Shown piece by piece: positions 1-9,192 of a stretch of DNA of 64,000 nucleotides. Under the pieces are notes generated by a model. That model ran no database searches. It was not told the DNA's origin and was given only the letters and a program-made list of their open reading frames with translations. Source of the stretch: Paenibacillus sp. DMB5 (GTDB taxonomy: Bacteria; Bacillota; Bacilli; Paenibacillales; Paenibacillaceae); assembly GCF_001517085.1 (NCBI RefSeq), contig NZ_LRAC01000155.1, positions 1-64,000 of the forward strand, read 5' to 3'. Both the position numbers and the translations under genes were made by a program. Positions within the stretch are counted from its first letter, which is position 1, and each line of letters begins with the position of its first letter.

Positions 1-51
1 CCCGTAACCCCGTAACCCCTAACTCAAGCCCCTCAGTAACTTCCACTTTTT

Positions 52-233
52 CTAACGGACACCAGCGCCTTTATTGGAAATCGGCCTGTTTAATCAGGCT
101 AACGGACCGTAATGCCTTTATTTCCAGCTTGAAAGTGCTTTTTAAGCGGAAAGACGGGAAATAAGGTCACTGGTGTCCGTTAGCCTGCAGAAACAGGCCT
201 TTTGCTGAAAATAAGCGTATCTGAGTCCGTTAG
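52..233. repeat. Intergenic inverted/direct repeat cluster (CTAACGGAC family)
   Basis: The 9-mer CTAACGGAC occurs at 52-60 and 99-107. Its reverse complement GTCCGTTAG occurs at 175-183 and 225-233. Longer arms are also seen: 83-107 pairs with 175-199 with three central mismatches, and 52-75 matches the reverse complement of 160-183 at 21 of 24 positions. Same-strand copies are about 47-50 bp apart. No reading frame is supported here. Function is unknown. Confidence 0.7.
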
Positions 234-434
234 CCCGAACGCTGGTAATAATATTACTTGGAGTAGCAACAACATATTTCGTAAAGAACAGTCGACGAGC
301 CAGCCGAGCCAGCCGAGCCCTACGTTACATGAGTGTACTGCAGCAGGTGAACTTGCAGGTTATTGCCAGTAATGGCGGGAACCTGTCGGCGGATGGGCTA
401 GATTAGGATAAGCCGCCGCATTGGATGAATTGAT
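234..434. other. Non-coding stretch with a 9-bp tandem repeat and a tiny ORF
   Basis: No convincing gene lies here. GAGCCAGCC is repeated in tandem at 297-305 and 306-314 and starts a third time at 315. A 25-codon frame on the plus strand (329-406, beginning MSVLQQVN) follows. It has no clear ribosome site and I do not recognise it. It may be the tail of a decayed gene. Confidence 0.4.
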
Positions 435-492
435 AAAAACACCTCCAGGAGAATAGGCTCTGTCGTTAGACGGAGATTCTGGAGGTGTTTTT
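435..492 (-). terminator. Strong bidirectional hairpin terminator
   Basis: The 14-bp arm AAAAACACCTCCAG (435-448) pairs exactly with CTGGAGGTGTTTTT (479-492). The T-run on either strand makes it work in both directions. It ends the AraC/LURP-one transcript that runs leftward. Confidence 0.85.
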
Positions 493-511
493 GTATTTAC
501 GGAAATAACGG

Positions 512-1003
512 TTACTGGGAGCCCGCCCCAGCCACATCATCAGCCTTCACACAATCAATCGCCACAACAATCGCAATCATGATGGCCTCCATTTGCTCAT
601 TCAAAATATGAATCTTGTAGCTATCGCCCCAGGTGAACCATTCTTTGTTGACCTCACCAATGACTGAACCGTGCTGCAGGACCTGGAAGTCCATGTCCCA
701 CCAGTTTCCGCGTACCTCAATGCCGGCTGAATCTATGGTATAGCGCGCTTTTAGCAAAGAAAATTCCTTCTTGATCGTCAGTATCTCCCGGCCGTTCACC
801 TCCACAAAGAACTTCGGCAGCAAGCTGAACACCTTTTTCGTAATCAGTGCGACCTCCTCTCCGCGGGCATTCATAATGGAGAACGTTTTGGGAATCTGCA
901 TAAAGCTGCCCTCTACCAGATAGACATCCTGCTCCTGCTGGTTCTTAACTGTAAATTTCCCGCTTAGACTGAATACCTTCTGCTTCATATACAGCTCTTT
1001 CAT
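512..1003 (-). CDS. LURP-one-related (YxjI-like) protein
   Basis: A 163-residue protein of the LURP-one-related/YxjI family, a phospholipid-scramblase-like beta-barrel fold of unknown biochemical role. Visible family traits are the repeated strand pairs (KVFSL.., EFSLL..) in the first 90 residues, a WWDMDFQV strand and a hydrophobic helix near the C terminus (AIMIAIVVAIDCV). The start is set by GGAGG seven bases upstream. It overlaps the stop of the upstream AraC gene by 4 bp (ATGA), so the two are probably translated together. The pairing with an AraC regulator is seen; its meaning is not known. Confidence 0.75.
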   Translation of the reverse strand: MKELYMKQKVFSLSGKFTVKNQQEQDVYLVEGSFMQIPKTFSIMNARGEEVALITKKVFSLLPKFFVEVNGREILTIKKEFSLLKARYTIDSAGIEVRGNWWDMDFQVLQHGSVIGEVNKEWFTWGDSYKIHILNEQMEAIMIAIVVAIDCVKADDVAGAGSQ

Positions 1004-1908
1004 AATGAACCTCCTTCGCGGTACTCGCGCGGTGATTTGCCATGCCAGCGCTTGAACTGGCGGCTAAAGTGGGCGATATCCCGGTAGCCGAGAATCGCCG
1101 AGATGTGGCTTACCGGCAGACGCGGATCGTCCAGCAGCACCTTGGCCTCATGCAGCATCTGCCGGGATAAGAATTCTCTCGGGGAGAGGCCGAACACCTG
1201 CCGGAATACCCGGTAGCAGTGCGAGGAGCTGATGCCCAGCTCTGCCGCGATATCATCGACGCCAAGCGTCCGGTCTTCCTGTGCATCCTGCTTGAACTGC
1301 TGATAGACAAGACCTTGCAGGCGGCTGCGGATCTGGTGGGCAAGCTCGACCTTTTCGTAGCTGGCAGAAGCCTGCAGGTTGGCCTCAACAGAGAAGGCCT
1401 CCCACAGCTGGCCGAATAGTTCAAACACGGCAGACTGCAGCATCATCCGCTGGGACATTGTGATGTCCCCGTGAATCTGGCGGGAGATATCGACCAGCCG
1501 GGTGAGTGAGGGCGTTAGCTTATGGGCAATCGTGCTGTCAGCCTTGAACAATACATGATGCAGCCGGCTCAAGAGCGAGATTAGAATTTTATCGTCGATA
1601 TCAAAATGGATACAAAAATACGTGAACGGCCGCCCGTTGCCGCTCTGGCTGGAGTGCGAGTCTCCCGGCCGCAAAAGAACCAGATCCCCGGCACGCTGCG
1701 TATAGCTACGGCTGTTGACGATGATCCGCTGTTCCCCGTCCAGCACATAGTTGAACTCATACTGCGGGTGGGCATGAATTGGATAACTCCACGCACCGCT
1801 TACCGTCCGCAGATGCATGCCGAACAAGTTCAGCGTTGTTTTGACGTCGGGGATAATGATTTCACTAATGTTCTGGCCGAGTTCAGGCGGCAAAAAAGCC
1901 GAAGCCAT
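1000..1908 (-). CDS. AraC family transcriptional regulator (cupin sensor)
   Basis: A 302-residue AraC/XylS regulator. The N-terminal cupin-like sensor (about residues 20-150) carries the HAHPQYEFNYVL pattern of sugar-binding AraC proteins. The C-terminal 100 residues hold two helix-turn-helix motifs, ending in the classic pattern ISAILGYRDIAHFSRQFKRW. I chose the ATG at 1908 because GGGAGG lies nine bases upstream; the open frame runs further but lacks a ribosome site. It is divergent from the GH52 xylosidase gene with paired direct repeats between them, so it is probably the activator of the xylan genes. That role is inference. Confidence 0.85.
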   Translation of the reverse strand: MASAFLPPELGQNISEIIIPDVKTTLNLFGMHLRTVSGAWSYPIHAHPQYEFNYVLDGEQRIIVNSRSYTQRAGDLVLLRPGDSHSSQSGNGRPFTYFCIHFDIDDKILISLLSRLHHVLFKADSTIAHKLTPSLTRLVDISRQIHGDITMSQRMMLQSAVFELFGQLWEAFSVEANLQASASYEKVELAHQIRSRLQGLVYQQFKQDAQEDRTLGVDDIAAELGISSSHCYRVFRQVFGLSPREFLSRQMLHEAKVLLDDPRLPVSHISAILGYRDIAHFSRQFKRWHGKSPREYREGGSL

Positions 1909-1966
1909 AGGCGGTTCCTCCCGGTACACAAGTTCTCTGTCAATTTTAGTATAGCGGAGTTTAGCT

Positions 1967-1995
1967 TGATTTGGGTAAAATTCTGCCTGATTTGG
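1967..1995. promoter_or_regulatory. Candidate AraC operator: two direct repeats 21 bp apart
   Basis: TGATTTGG at 1967-1974 recurs at 1988-1995, a 21-bp period or two helical turns. AraC-family activators bind direct repeats with this geometry. The site lies in the 179-bp gap between the divergent AraC and GH52 genes. Confidence 0.5.
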
Positions 1996-2087
1996 CAATG
2001 TTCCCGGCATAGAGCCCCGTGATAGGATGAGAATGGGCAATCTATAAACTGCCAAACTCGCATGCTGCGTACCAGGAAGGAGCCATT

Positions 2088-4244
2088 ATGACAAAGTCTA
2101 ATCCATTCTATAATGTCCAGCATTCACCTATCGGGGCATTTGCAAGCTTCACACTCGGTTTTAAAGGTAAAAACGGAGGGCTCGGGCTGGAGCTGGGCAA
2201 ACCGGCTGACCAGAATATGTACATCGGATTTCAGTCTGCGGACGGTGAAAGCTATGAGGTGCTGCCCTTTTTTGAGCAGGTGGCAGATGCCGGAGCCAGA
2301 TATGATATAGAAAAAGCGGATGAGACCGCAAAAATTAAATTGAAAGCGTTTCAAAATGAGGGAATCAGCCGGACGCTGGGAACAGCAAGCGATACGTGGC
2401 AGGCTGGAGACCTGACCTTCAAGGTGTATTCTCCCGTCCGGTCGGTACCTGATCCGTCCAAGGCTGATGAAGAATCGCTGAAGGCAGCGCTGCTGCCGGC
2501 GGTTTTTGCTGAGCTTACGCTCGACAACACCCGGGGGACCTTTGCCCGCAGAGGCTTTTTCGGCTACGAAGGCAGCGATCCGTACAGCTCCATGCGCAGG
2601 CTGGGAGATACGAGCGGAGGCGCTTTTCAGGGGATCGGACAAGGCCGGCTGACGGCTATTGCCTGTGCGGAGGAAGGCGTGCTGTCTGCGCTCGGATTCA
2701 CCATGGAAAAGATTCTGGAGGCCAAGCTTGAGCATAATCTATCCTTTGGACTGGGCGGAACGGGTGCCGTACTGATGGACGTTCCGGCTGGCGAAAAGCG
2801 GACGTACCGGTTTGCGGTTTGCTTTTACCGCGGCGGTCTTGTGACTACAGGAATTGATGCCTGCTATGCGTATACCCGCTTTTTCCGGAATATCGAGGAG
2901 GTGGCCGGTTATGCACTGGAGCATTTCGGCGAACTGACCGCTGCCTGTACGGACGCTGATGCCTGGATTCACTCGGCCGGGCTTAGCGCAGACCAGAGCT
3001 TTATGCTGTCGCATGCGATTCACAGCTATTACGGAAGCACTCAGCTGCTGCATGACGGCGAGAAATATCTGTGGATTGTCAACGAAGGTGAATACCGCAT
3101 GATGAATACGCTGGATCTGACGGCGGATCAGCTGTTTTTTGAGCTGGTGATGAATCCGTGGACGGTACGAAATGAGCTGGAATTGTTCGCGGACCGCTAC
3201 AGCTATGAGGATAAGGTTGTATTTCCGGGCGAAACCAGGGAATATCCGGGAGGAATCAGCTTCACCCACGATGTCGGCGTAGCCAATGTGTTCTCGCGTC
3301 CGCAGTATTCCGCATATGAGCTGGCGGGGCTGGATGACTGCTTTTCCTATATGAGTCATGAGGAGCTGGTGAACTGGCTGGTCTCGGCGCTCGTCTATAT
3401 TGAACAGACCGGGGACCGTGAATTCGCGGACAACATGCTGCCGGTGCTCCGGGCCTGCTTCGAGAGCATGCTGAACCGTGATCACCCGGACAAGGAGCAG
3501 CGCAACGGCCTGATGGGTCTGGACAGCAACCGGACGCAGGGCGGAGCCGAAATTACCACTTACGACAGTCTGGACACCTCGCTGGGACAGTCACGCAATA
3601 ACATTTATATGGCGGGCAAATGCTGGGCGGCCTATGTGGCGCTGGAGAGGTTTTTCGGGCAGGAGGGACTGGCGGAGCTGGCGGCGGAAGCGGGACAGCA
3701 GGCGGATAAATGTGCTGCTTCCATTGCAGCAGAGTTGAACAGCGAAGGGTACATTCCGGCTGTCATTCACGAAAACAACGATTCGCGCATCATTCCGGCG
3801 ATTGAAGGGCTGATCTTCCCGCTTTTCACCGGCTGTGAGGAGGCGCTTGATCCGGACGGCCGGTTTGCCGGGTACCTCAGTGCGCTGAACACGCATCTGC
3901 AGACGGTGCTGGTTCCGGGCGTCTGCCTGTTCGACGATGGAGGCTGGAAGCTGTCCTCTACCAGCAATAACTCCTGGCTCAGCAAAATTTATCTCTCACA
4001 GTTTATTGCCCGCGAGATTCTGCATCTGCCTTGGGAGGAGAGCGGCCATGCGGCGGATGCCGCCCATGTGGGCTGGCTGCTCCATCCCGAGCTGTCCTAC
4101 TGGTGCTGGAGCGACCAGATTCTGGGCGGCCTGATCGGCGGCAGCAAATATTACCCTCGCGGCGTTACCGCCATCCTCTGGCTGCTGGAAGGCATTGGCA
4201 GCCGGTCGCTGACGGAGCTGGCTCGGCAGGCCGGCGCTAAATAG
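2088..4244 (+). CDS. GH52 beta-xylosidase
   Basis: A 718-residue glycoside hydrolase family 52 beta-xylosidase, which releases xylose from xylo-oligosaccharides with retention of configuration. The N terminus (HSPIGAFASFTLGFKGK) and the segment RRGFFGYEGSDPYSSMRR are diagnostic. NEGEYR at 332-337 places a glutamate at 335, the nucleophile position known for the Geobacillus enzyme XynB2. YDSLD at 492-496 carries the likely acid/base aspartate (D493 or D496). There is no signal peptide, so it acts in the cytoplasm on imported oligomers. AAGGAG precedes the start. It is followed by GH67, consistent with joint breakdown of glucuronoxylan fragments. Confidence 0.95.
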   Translation: MTKSNPFYNVQHSPIGAFASFTLGFKGKNGGLGLELGKPADQNMYIGFQSADGESYEVLPFFEQVADAGARYDIEKADETAKIKLKAFQNEGISRTLGTASDTWQAGDLTFKVYSPVRSVPDPSKADEESLKAALLPAVFAELTLDNTRGTFARRGFFGYEGSDPYSSMRRLGDTSGGAFQGIGQGRLTAIACAEEGVLSALGFTMEKILEAKLEHNLSFGLGGTGAVLMDVPAGEKRTYRFAVCFYRGGLVTTGIDACYAYTRFFRNIEEVAGYALEHFGELTAACTDADAWIHSAGLSADQSFMLSHAIHSYYGSTQLLHDGEKYLWIVNEGEYRMMNTLDLTADQLFFELVMNPWTVRNELELFADRYSYEDKVVFPGETREYPGGISFTHDVGVANVFSRPQYSAYELAGLDDCFSYMSHEELVNWLVSALVYIEQTGDREFADNMLPVLRACFESMLNRDHPDKEQRNGLMGLDSNRTQGGAEITTYDSLDTSLGQSRNNIYMAGKCWAAYVALERFFGQEGLAELAAEAGQQADKCAASIAAELNSEGYIPAVIHENNDSRIIPAIEGLIFPLFTGCEEALDPDGRFAGYLSALNTHLQTVLVPGVCLFDDGGWKLSSTSNNSWLSKIYLSQFIAREILHLPWEESGHAADAAHVGWLLHPELSYWCWSDQILGGLIGGSKYYPRGVTAILWLLEGIGSRSLTELARQAGAK

Positions 4245-4346
4245 CTGACTATGCAACTAAGAGCAGGGAGGTTCTATAACTGCAGTTTGTGCAACAAAAA
4301 GCAGGGGAAATCCGCATGTGGACGAAATAGCTGCATTTGGTACAGC
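4241..4346. repeat. Intergenic short repeats (TGCAAC.. and ATARCTGCA..)
   Basis: Between GH52 and GH67, a 20-bp unit at 4252-4271 (TGCAACTAAGAGCAGGGAGG) recurs with changes at 4290-4309. A second motif, ATAACTGCAGTTTG at 4276, recurs as ATAGCTGCATTTGG at 4327, a 51-bp step. No gene is seen in this gap. The repeats do not match those at the window start. Confidence 0.5.
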
Positions 4347-4404
4347 TAATCGGCTGATATAAACAGTAACATTATTCAGGCAACAATCAGGAGGGGATTT
4401 CCGG

Positions 4405-6531
4405 ATGAATGAAGCAAACAGGATCAGCAAGCGGACACAGGATCATGGCTATAATGCCTGGTTAAGCTATCCCGAGCTTTCGCAGGGCAGCCTGCAGGAG
4501 CAATATGTGAAATGGTGCCAAGCGGTGAGCGTTACAGAGACGGACGACACGGTTCAGGCTGCGCTGGCGGAATGGAAGCAGGGCGTTGCTTCGATGCTGG
4601 GCATCCAGGTGCAATTGGAAGCCGCTCCTGCGAATACCGCAGCAAATGCCCCGGAGCATTCTGCCGGGGCCGGCGCAGACCCTGTCGTTGCCTTCGGCAC
4701 CTTTAGTGGCGGCAACGCAATGATCGATAGTGTGTTTGCAGAGGCCGACATCCGCAAGGCTGGCCGCGAAGGCTTCGCCATCCGCACCAGCGTAGAGCAT
4801 AACTGCATTGCTGTTGGTGCCTCCGCGCCTGCCGGGGTGCTGTATGGAGTATTCCATCTGCTGCGGCTCATGGGCACGCTTCAGCCCATCGAGGCACTTG
4901 ATGAGGCTGTGAATCCGGTCAATAGCCTGCGGATGATTAACCATTGGGATAATTTTGACGGCAGTGTGGAGCGGGGCTATGCCGGCAGATCATTCTTCTA
5001 TGATAATAACCGGTTTGTCGGGGATATGGAGCGGGTACGCGATTATGCGCGCCTGATGTCCTCAGCGGGGATCAATGCCATTGCAATCAACAATGTGAAT
5101 GTGCATGCACTGGAGACGCTGTTCATCTCGGAGTATCTGCCGCAGGTGGCTGAAATCGCGGACCAGTTCCGGGTGTATGGCATTGGGCTGTTCCTGAGTG
5201 TGAATTTTGCCGGGCCAATGCAGGAAGGCGGGGCGGGTACCGCCGATCCGCTAGATCCGGGCGTACGCCGGTGGTGGCAGGAGAAGGCTGCTGAAATCTA
5301 TCGGGTGATCCCGGATTTCGGCGGCTTTGTGGTCAAGGCGGATTCGGAGAACCGTCCGGGGCCGTTCACCTACGGCCGCGACCATGCCGACGGGGCCAAC
5401 ATGCTGGCTGAAGCGCTGGAGCCGTTCGGCGGCATCGTCATCTGGCGCTGCTTCGTGTACAACTGCAAGCAGGACTGGCGTGACCGCAAGACAGACCGTG
5501 CGCGGGCAGCCTATGACCACTTCAAGCCGCTGGACGGCAGATTCAAGGATAATGTCATCCTGCAGATCAAAAACGGGCCGATGGATTTCCAGGTCAGAGA
5601 GCCGGTCTCCCCGCTGTTCGGTGCACTGGAGCATACTAATCAGATCATTGAATTCCAGATCGCCCAGGAGTATACCGGCCAGCAGCGCCATGTCTGCTAC
5701 CTGGTTCCCCAGTGGAAGGAGGTGCTGGAATTCCAGACCCTTGCCAAAGGGGAGGCTTCTCCGGTGAAGCGCATCGTGGACGGCTCGCTGTGGGGCAACC
5801 GGCACAGCGGGATTGCAGCGGTGTCCAACACCGGCAATGATATCAACTGGACCGGCCATCTGCTGGCCCAGGCCAACCTGTACGGCTACGGCCGCCTGGC
5901 CTGGAATCCCGAGCTCAGCGCTGAAGCAATCGCAGCGGAATGGATTGCCCTGACCTTTGGTGGCAATCAGGAGGTAGCGGATGTAATCAGCAGAATTTTG
6001 CTGGATTCTTGGGAAATCTATGAATCTTATACTGCACCGCTCGGAGTGGGCTGGATGATCAATCCGGAGCATCATTACGGGCCGAATGTGGACGGTTATG
6101 AATATTCGCAATGGGGCACCTATCATTATGCCGACAACCGCGGGATCGGGGTCGACCGGACGGTGAAGACGGGAACCGGGTACAGCGCCCAGTACATCGG
6201 CAGCAATGCTGCCCGCTATGAGTCGCTTGAGGAATGCCCGGATGAGCTGCTGCTGTTCTTCCACCATGTACCGTACACCCATGTGCTCCATTCCGGCAAA
6301 ACCGTGATCCAGCACATTTACGATACGCATTTTGAAGGAGCCCAGCGGGCGGAAGGACTGTTATCCTCCTGGCAGACCCTGAAGGACAAGGTAAGAGAGG
6401 ATCTGTATGTGCAGGTAGAGCAGCGTCTTACTGGGCAAGCCGCGCATGCGAAGGAATGGCGGGACCAGATCAACACGTATTTTTACCGGAAAAGCGGGAT
6501 AGAAGATCAGGCGTCACGCACCATCTACTAA
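4405..6531 (+). CDS. aguA: GH67 alpha-glucuronidase
   Basis: A 708-residue xylan alpha-(1,2)-glucuronidase of family 67, removing (4-O-methyl)glucuronate from the non-reducing end of aldouronic oligosaccharides. The three carboxylates known from the Geobacillus enzyme (E285, D364, E392) appear here at a constant offset of +30: E315 in ADSENRPGP, D394 in PMDFQ, E422 in AQEYTG. The offset fits an Ala-rich insert near residues 72-94. There is no signal peptide, so it is cytoplasmic. CAGGAGGGG precedes the start. Its product feeds the uxu/uxa enzymes encoded 9 kb downstream. Confidence 0.95.
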   Translation: MNEANRISKRTQDHGYNAWLSYPELSQGSLQEQYVKWCQAVSVTETDDTVQAALAEWKQGVASMLGIQVQLEAAPANTAANAPEHSAGAGADPVVAFGTFSGGNAMIDSVFAEADIRKAGREGFAIRTSVEHNCIAVGASAPAGVLYGVFHLLRLMGTLQPIEALDEAVNPVNSLRMINHWDNFDGSVERGYAGRSFFYDNNRFVGDMERVRDYARLMSSAGINAIAINNVNVHALETLFISEYLPQVAEIADQFRVYGIGLFLSVNFAGPMQEGGAGTADPLDPGVRRWWQEKAAEIYRVIPDFGGFVVKADSENRPGPFTYGRDHADGANMLAEALEPFGGIVIWRCFVYNCKQDWRDRKTDRARAAYDHFKPLDGRFKDNVILQIKNGPMDFQVREPVSPLFGALEHTNQIIEFQIAQEYTGQQRHVCYLVPQWKEVLEFQTLAKGEASPVKRIVDGSLWGNRHSGIAAVSNTGNDINWTGHLLAQANLYGYGRLAWNPELSAEAIAAEWIALTFGGNQEVADVISRILLDSWEIYESYTAPLGVGWMINPEHHYGPNVDGYEYSQWGTYHYADNRGIGVDRTVKTGTGYSAQYIGSNAARYESLEECPDELLLFFHHVPYTHVLHSGKTVIQHIYDTHFEGAQRAEGLLSSWQTLKDKVREDLYVQVEQRLTGQAAHAKEWRDQINTYFYRKSGIEDQASRTIY

Positions 6532-6543
6532 GAGGATATGACC

Positions 6544-7338
6544 ATGACGATTACCTTCGGAACCATTATTGACTGGCTGACGGCCGGAATTCCCGTGCCG
6601 GAGCAGACGGTAGACAGGCTGGAAACAGGAACACCGGAGACAGAGGTGCGGGGAATTGTAACCGCATTTACCGCCTCGCAACATGTGATAGAACAGGCAG
6701 CTGGACTTGGAGCCAACCTGATCGTCTCCCATGAAGGAATCTATTACAGCCATCACGATCAGCGCGAACGGCTTAGTCAGGACGCTGTTTACCTCCGGAA
6801 GTCGGCGCTGCTTGCCGGACAGGAAACTGGTATTTACCGCTTCCACGATTATGTTCACCGCTATACGCCGGACGGGATAACCGAAGGGCTGATTGCAGCG
6901 CTGGACTGGCAGGCGTATGTGACGGAGCACCGCCCGGCGGTGTCCCTTCTGACGGTCCCGCCGATGACGGCCAGAGAGGCCGCTGAGCATGTGAAAAGTA
7001 AGCTGCAGATTGCCTATGTGCGTGCAGCAGGAGATCTTTCGGCGGCCTGCAGCAAAATTGGCATCCTGGTCGGCTACCGGGGCGGGGGCCAGCTGGCGAT
7101 TCCCCTGTACGGGGAAGAGGGGCTGGATCTGATTATTGCCGGAGAAGGCCCCGAATGGGAAGCGCCGGAATATGTCAGGGATGCCGATCAGCAGGGGCGC
7201 AGCAAGGCGCTGATCATGCTCGGCCACGCCGAGAGTGAGGCGCCGGGCATGAAGCTGCTGGCAGAGCGGCTGGCGGCGCAGTTTCCGGCGGTGCCGGTGC
7301 ATTTTATCCGGGAACGTCCGGTGTTTGAAGTGATTTAA
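6544..7338 (+). CDS. Nif3-like dinuclear metal-centre protein
   Basis: A protein of about 264 residues from the Nif3/DUF34 family, which forms hexameric toroids with a dinuclear metal site; its reaction is not established. Likely metal ligands are VSHEG (near 63), HDYVHRY and the C-terminal LGHAESE. An ATG at 6538 is also possible, but AGAGGA is too close to it, whereas it is well spaced for 6544. It follows GH67 by 12 bp, so it is co-transcribed with xylan enzymes, an unusual setting for this family. A role in the pathway is inference from position only. Confidence 0.8.
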   Translation: MTITFGTIIDWLTAGIPVPEQTVDRLETGTPETEVRGIVTAFTASQHVIEQAAGLGANLIVSHEGIYYSHHDQRERLSQDAVYLRKSALLAGQETGIYRFHDYVHRYTPDGITEGLIAALDWQAYVTEHRPAVSLLTVPPMTAREAAEHVKSKLQIAYVRAAGDLSAACSKIGILVGYRGGGQLAIPLYGEEGLDLIIAGEGPEWEAPEYVRDADQQGRSKALIMLGHAESEAPGMKLLAERLAAQFPAVPVHFIRERPVFEVI

Positions 7339-7344
7339 CGCCTG

Positions 7345-7378
7345 AACCTCCTTGCTGCCAAGGAGGTTTTTGGTTTTG
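7345..7378 (+). terminator. Rho-independent terminator after the GH52-GH67-Nif3 operon
   Basis: AACCTCCTTG (7345-7354), loop CTGC, then CAAGGAGGTT (7359-7368) followed by a T-rich tract. The 10-bp stem is perfect. Confidence 0.9.
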
Positions 7379-7548
7379 CCGGCGTGTCCTGACAGCGGGA
7401 CATTGCAAGCTTTTTTATGATAATGACAATCCATTATGCATATTGAACATTGCTCCGGGCGCTGGTTATAGCTTACATTGAAGGTGCATGAAATCGCATG
7501 AAGTCGCACAGGGCGGTAACCGGCCCATATTTTACAGTGGAGGTCATC

Positions 7549-9146
7549 ATGTTGATCAAAAGTTGGAGAGAAGGAAGGGCGAGGCATTCAGCCATTTGTT
7601 TACTGGGCATTGCCCTGCTTGCCGGAGGATGCGGAGGCTCTAATAATGAAAGCGCTTTGAAGACGCCTTCGGGCAATCCGTCTGCGGAATCCGCTGATTT
7701 TTCCTATCCGATGGCGGGGGATATCACACTCACCTTTATGAATGAACAGCTGGGCGGGACGCCGGAGCGTCTGCCGATCGATGACGAGTATGAGCTCAGG
7801 ACAGGGATCCGGATCAGGCAGCTCGGAGGCACGCGATGACCGACCAGAAATTCAGTCTGCTGCTGGCATCGGGTGAGCTGCCGGATATTTTTCTCAATAC
7901 CTGGCTGCAGTTTCCCGGCGGTCCCGATAAAGCGGTGGAGCAGGGCTATATTCTCAAGCTGAATGAACTGATCGGCCAATATGCGCCCAACCTGAAACGA
8001 ACGCTTGCAGAGCACCCTGAAATTGACAAAATGATCAAAACCGACGCCGGAACCTATTACGCCTTCCCGTTCATCCGTTCAGAAAACGGCAGGGTGTACG
8101 GCGGGCCGATCATCCGCCAGGACTGGCTGGACGAGCTGGGGCTTGGCATTCCGGAGACGATTGACGAGTGGCATACGGTGTTGACCGCTTTTAAAGAACA
8201 GAAACAGGCGGCCGCCCCGCTGACGCTCCGGACCTTGTTCCTGGGTGAGCGGACCGGCGGATTTGCCGGCGCCTTTGGGGTGATGGGCAATTTCTACGTC
8301 AATGACGGGCACGTGGTTTACGGCTATCTGGAGCCTGGCTATAAGGAGTACCTGAAAACGATGTCCCAGTGGTATAAGGAAGGGCTGATCGACAAGGATT
8401 TTGCCTCCATCGATGCGGCGACTGTGGATAAGAAAATGACCTCCGGCGAGAGCGGAGCGACAATCGGCTGGCAATTTTACATTGAGAGCTACAATTCGGC
8501 AGCACAGGCCGCCGGGAAACAGGCTGATTTTGCAGCCGCCCCGTATCCTGCAGCCGCCAAGGGGGAAACGCCGGAGTTCGGCCAGCTCGACAATGCCTAT
8601 GCCGGAACCTACTCCGCGGCTATTTCGGCTAATACGAAGCATGTGGAGGCGGCGATGCGCTGGCTTGATTATGCTTTTACCGGGGAGGGGAGTATGCTGA
8701 ATACCTTTGGCATTGAAGGAACTACGTATACTTTGGCGGGCGGCGAGCCGGTGTACACGGACTTTGTGGCGAATAACCCGGACGGTATTTCCAGTGACAA
8801 GGTAATGCTCAAGTACTCGCACAGCACGAACTTCCCGATGATTCAGCAGGATAATCATCTGCCGGTGAAGTTTGCCCAGACCACAGCGGCCCTGGACATC
8901 TGGAAGAATACGAACCACGAGCGCCATCTGCTCCCGCCGGTTACGCCGACAGGCGAGGAATCCGATGAGCTGGGCAGCATTATGAACGACATCAATACCC
9001 TGGTGAAGGAAGCGGAGCTCAAAATCATCCTCGGCACCGAACCGGTGGATAACTACGACAAATATGTGCAGCAGATGCGGGATATGGGGATTGAGCGGGC
9101 ACTGGACATCCAGCAGGCAGCCTATGAACGTTATCTGAAGCGCTGA
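7549..9146 (+). pseudogene. Extracellular solute-binding lipoprotein (family 1), frameshifted
   Basis: A sugar ABC-transporter substrate-binding lipoprotein of the Paenibacillus LipO type, split into two frames. The first part (7549-7839) has a type II signal peptide with lipobox LAGGC (Cys28). The second (from 7836) continues in another frame with FSLLLASGELPDIF, typical of the fold. Adding one C at 7830-7833 (CACG to CACCG) joins the frames cleanly. The start at 7549 follows TGGAGG. No permease genes are next to it, so it would rely on distant ones. It lies between the xylan enzymes and GH2, so xylo-oligosaccharide binding is likely but inferred. It could be intact if the indel is a sequencing error. 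Confidence 0.85.
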
Positions 9147-9192
9147 GACCGGGCGAGTATCCGGAGAAAAGAATACAGGAGGAGAGTACAGG

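Noticed and set aside
52..233. CRISPR array at the window start
   Set aside because: Units are short, partly inverted and diverged, with no constant repeat length and no cas genes nearby.
2124..3485. Long minus-strand frames opposite GH52
   Set aside because: They lie antisense to a clearly coding GH52 gene and match no family; typical of high-GC third positions.
5251..6330. A 359-codon minus-strand frame opposite GH67
   Set aside because: GH67 catalytic residues fix the plus strand as coding. The antisense frame has no ribosome site.
7836..7839. Programmed frameshift or coupled genes in the solute-binding protein
   Set aside because: No slippery heptamer is present. The second part lacks a signal peptide, and the same CACCG loss occurs at 28309, so an indel is the simpler cause.
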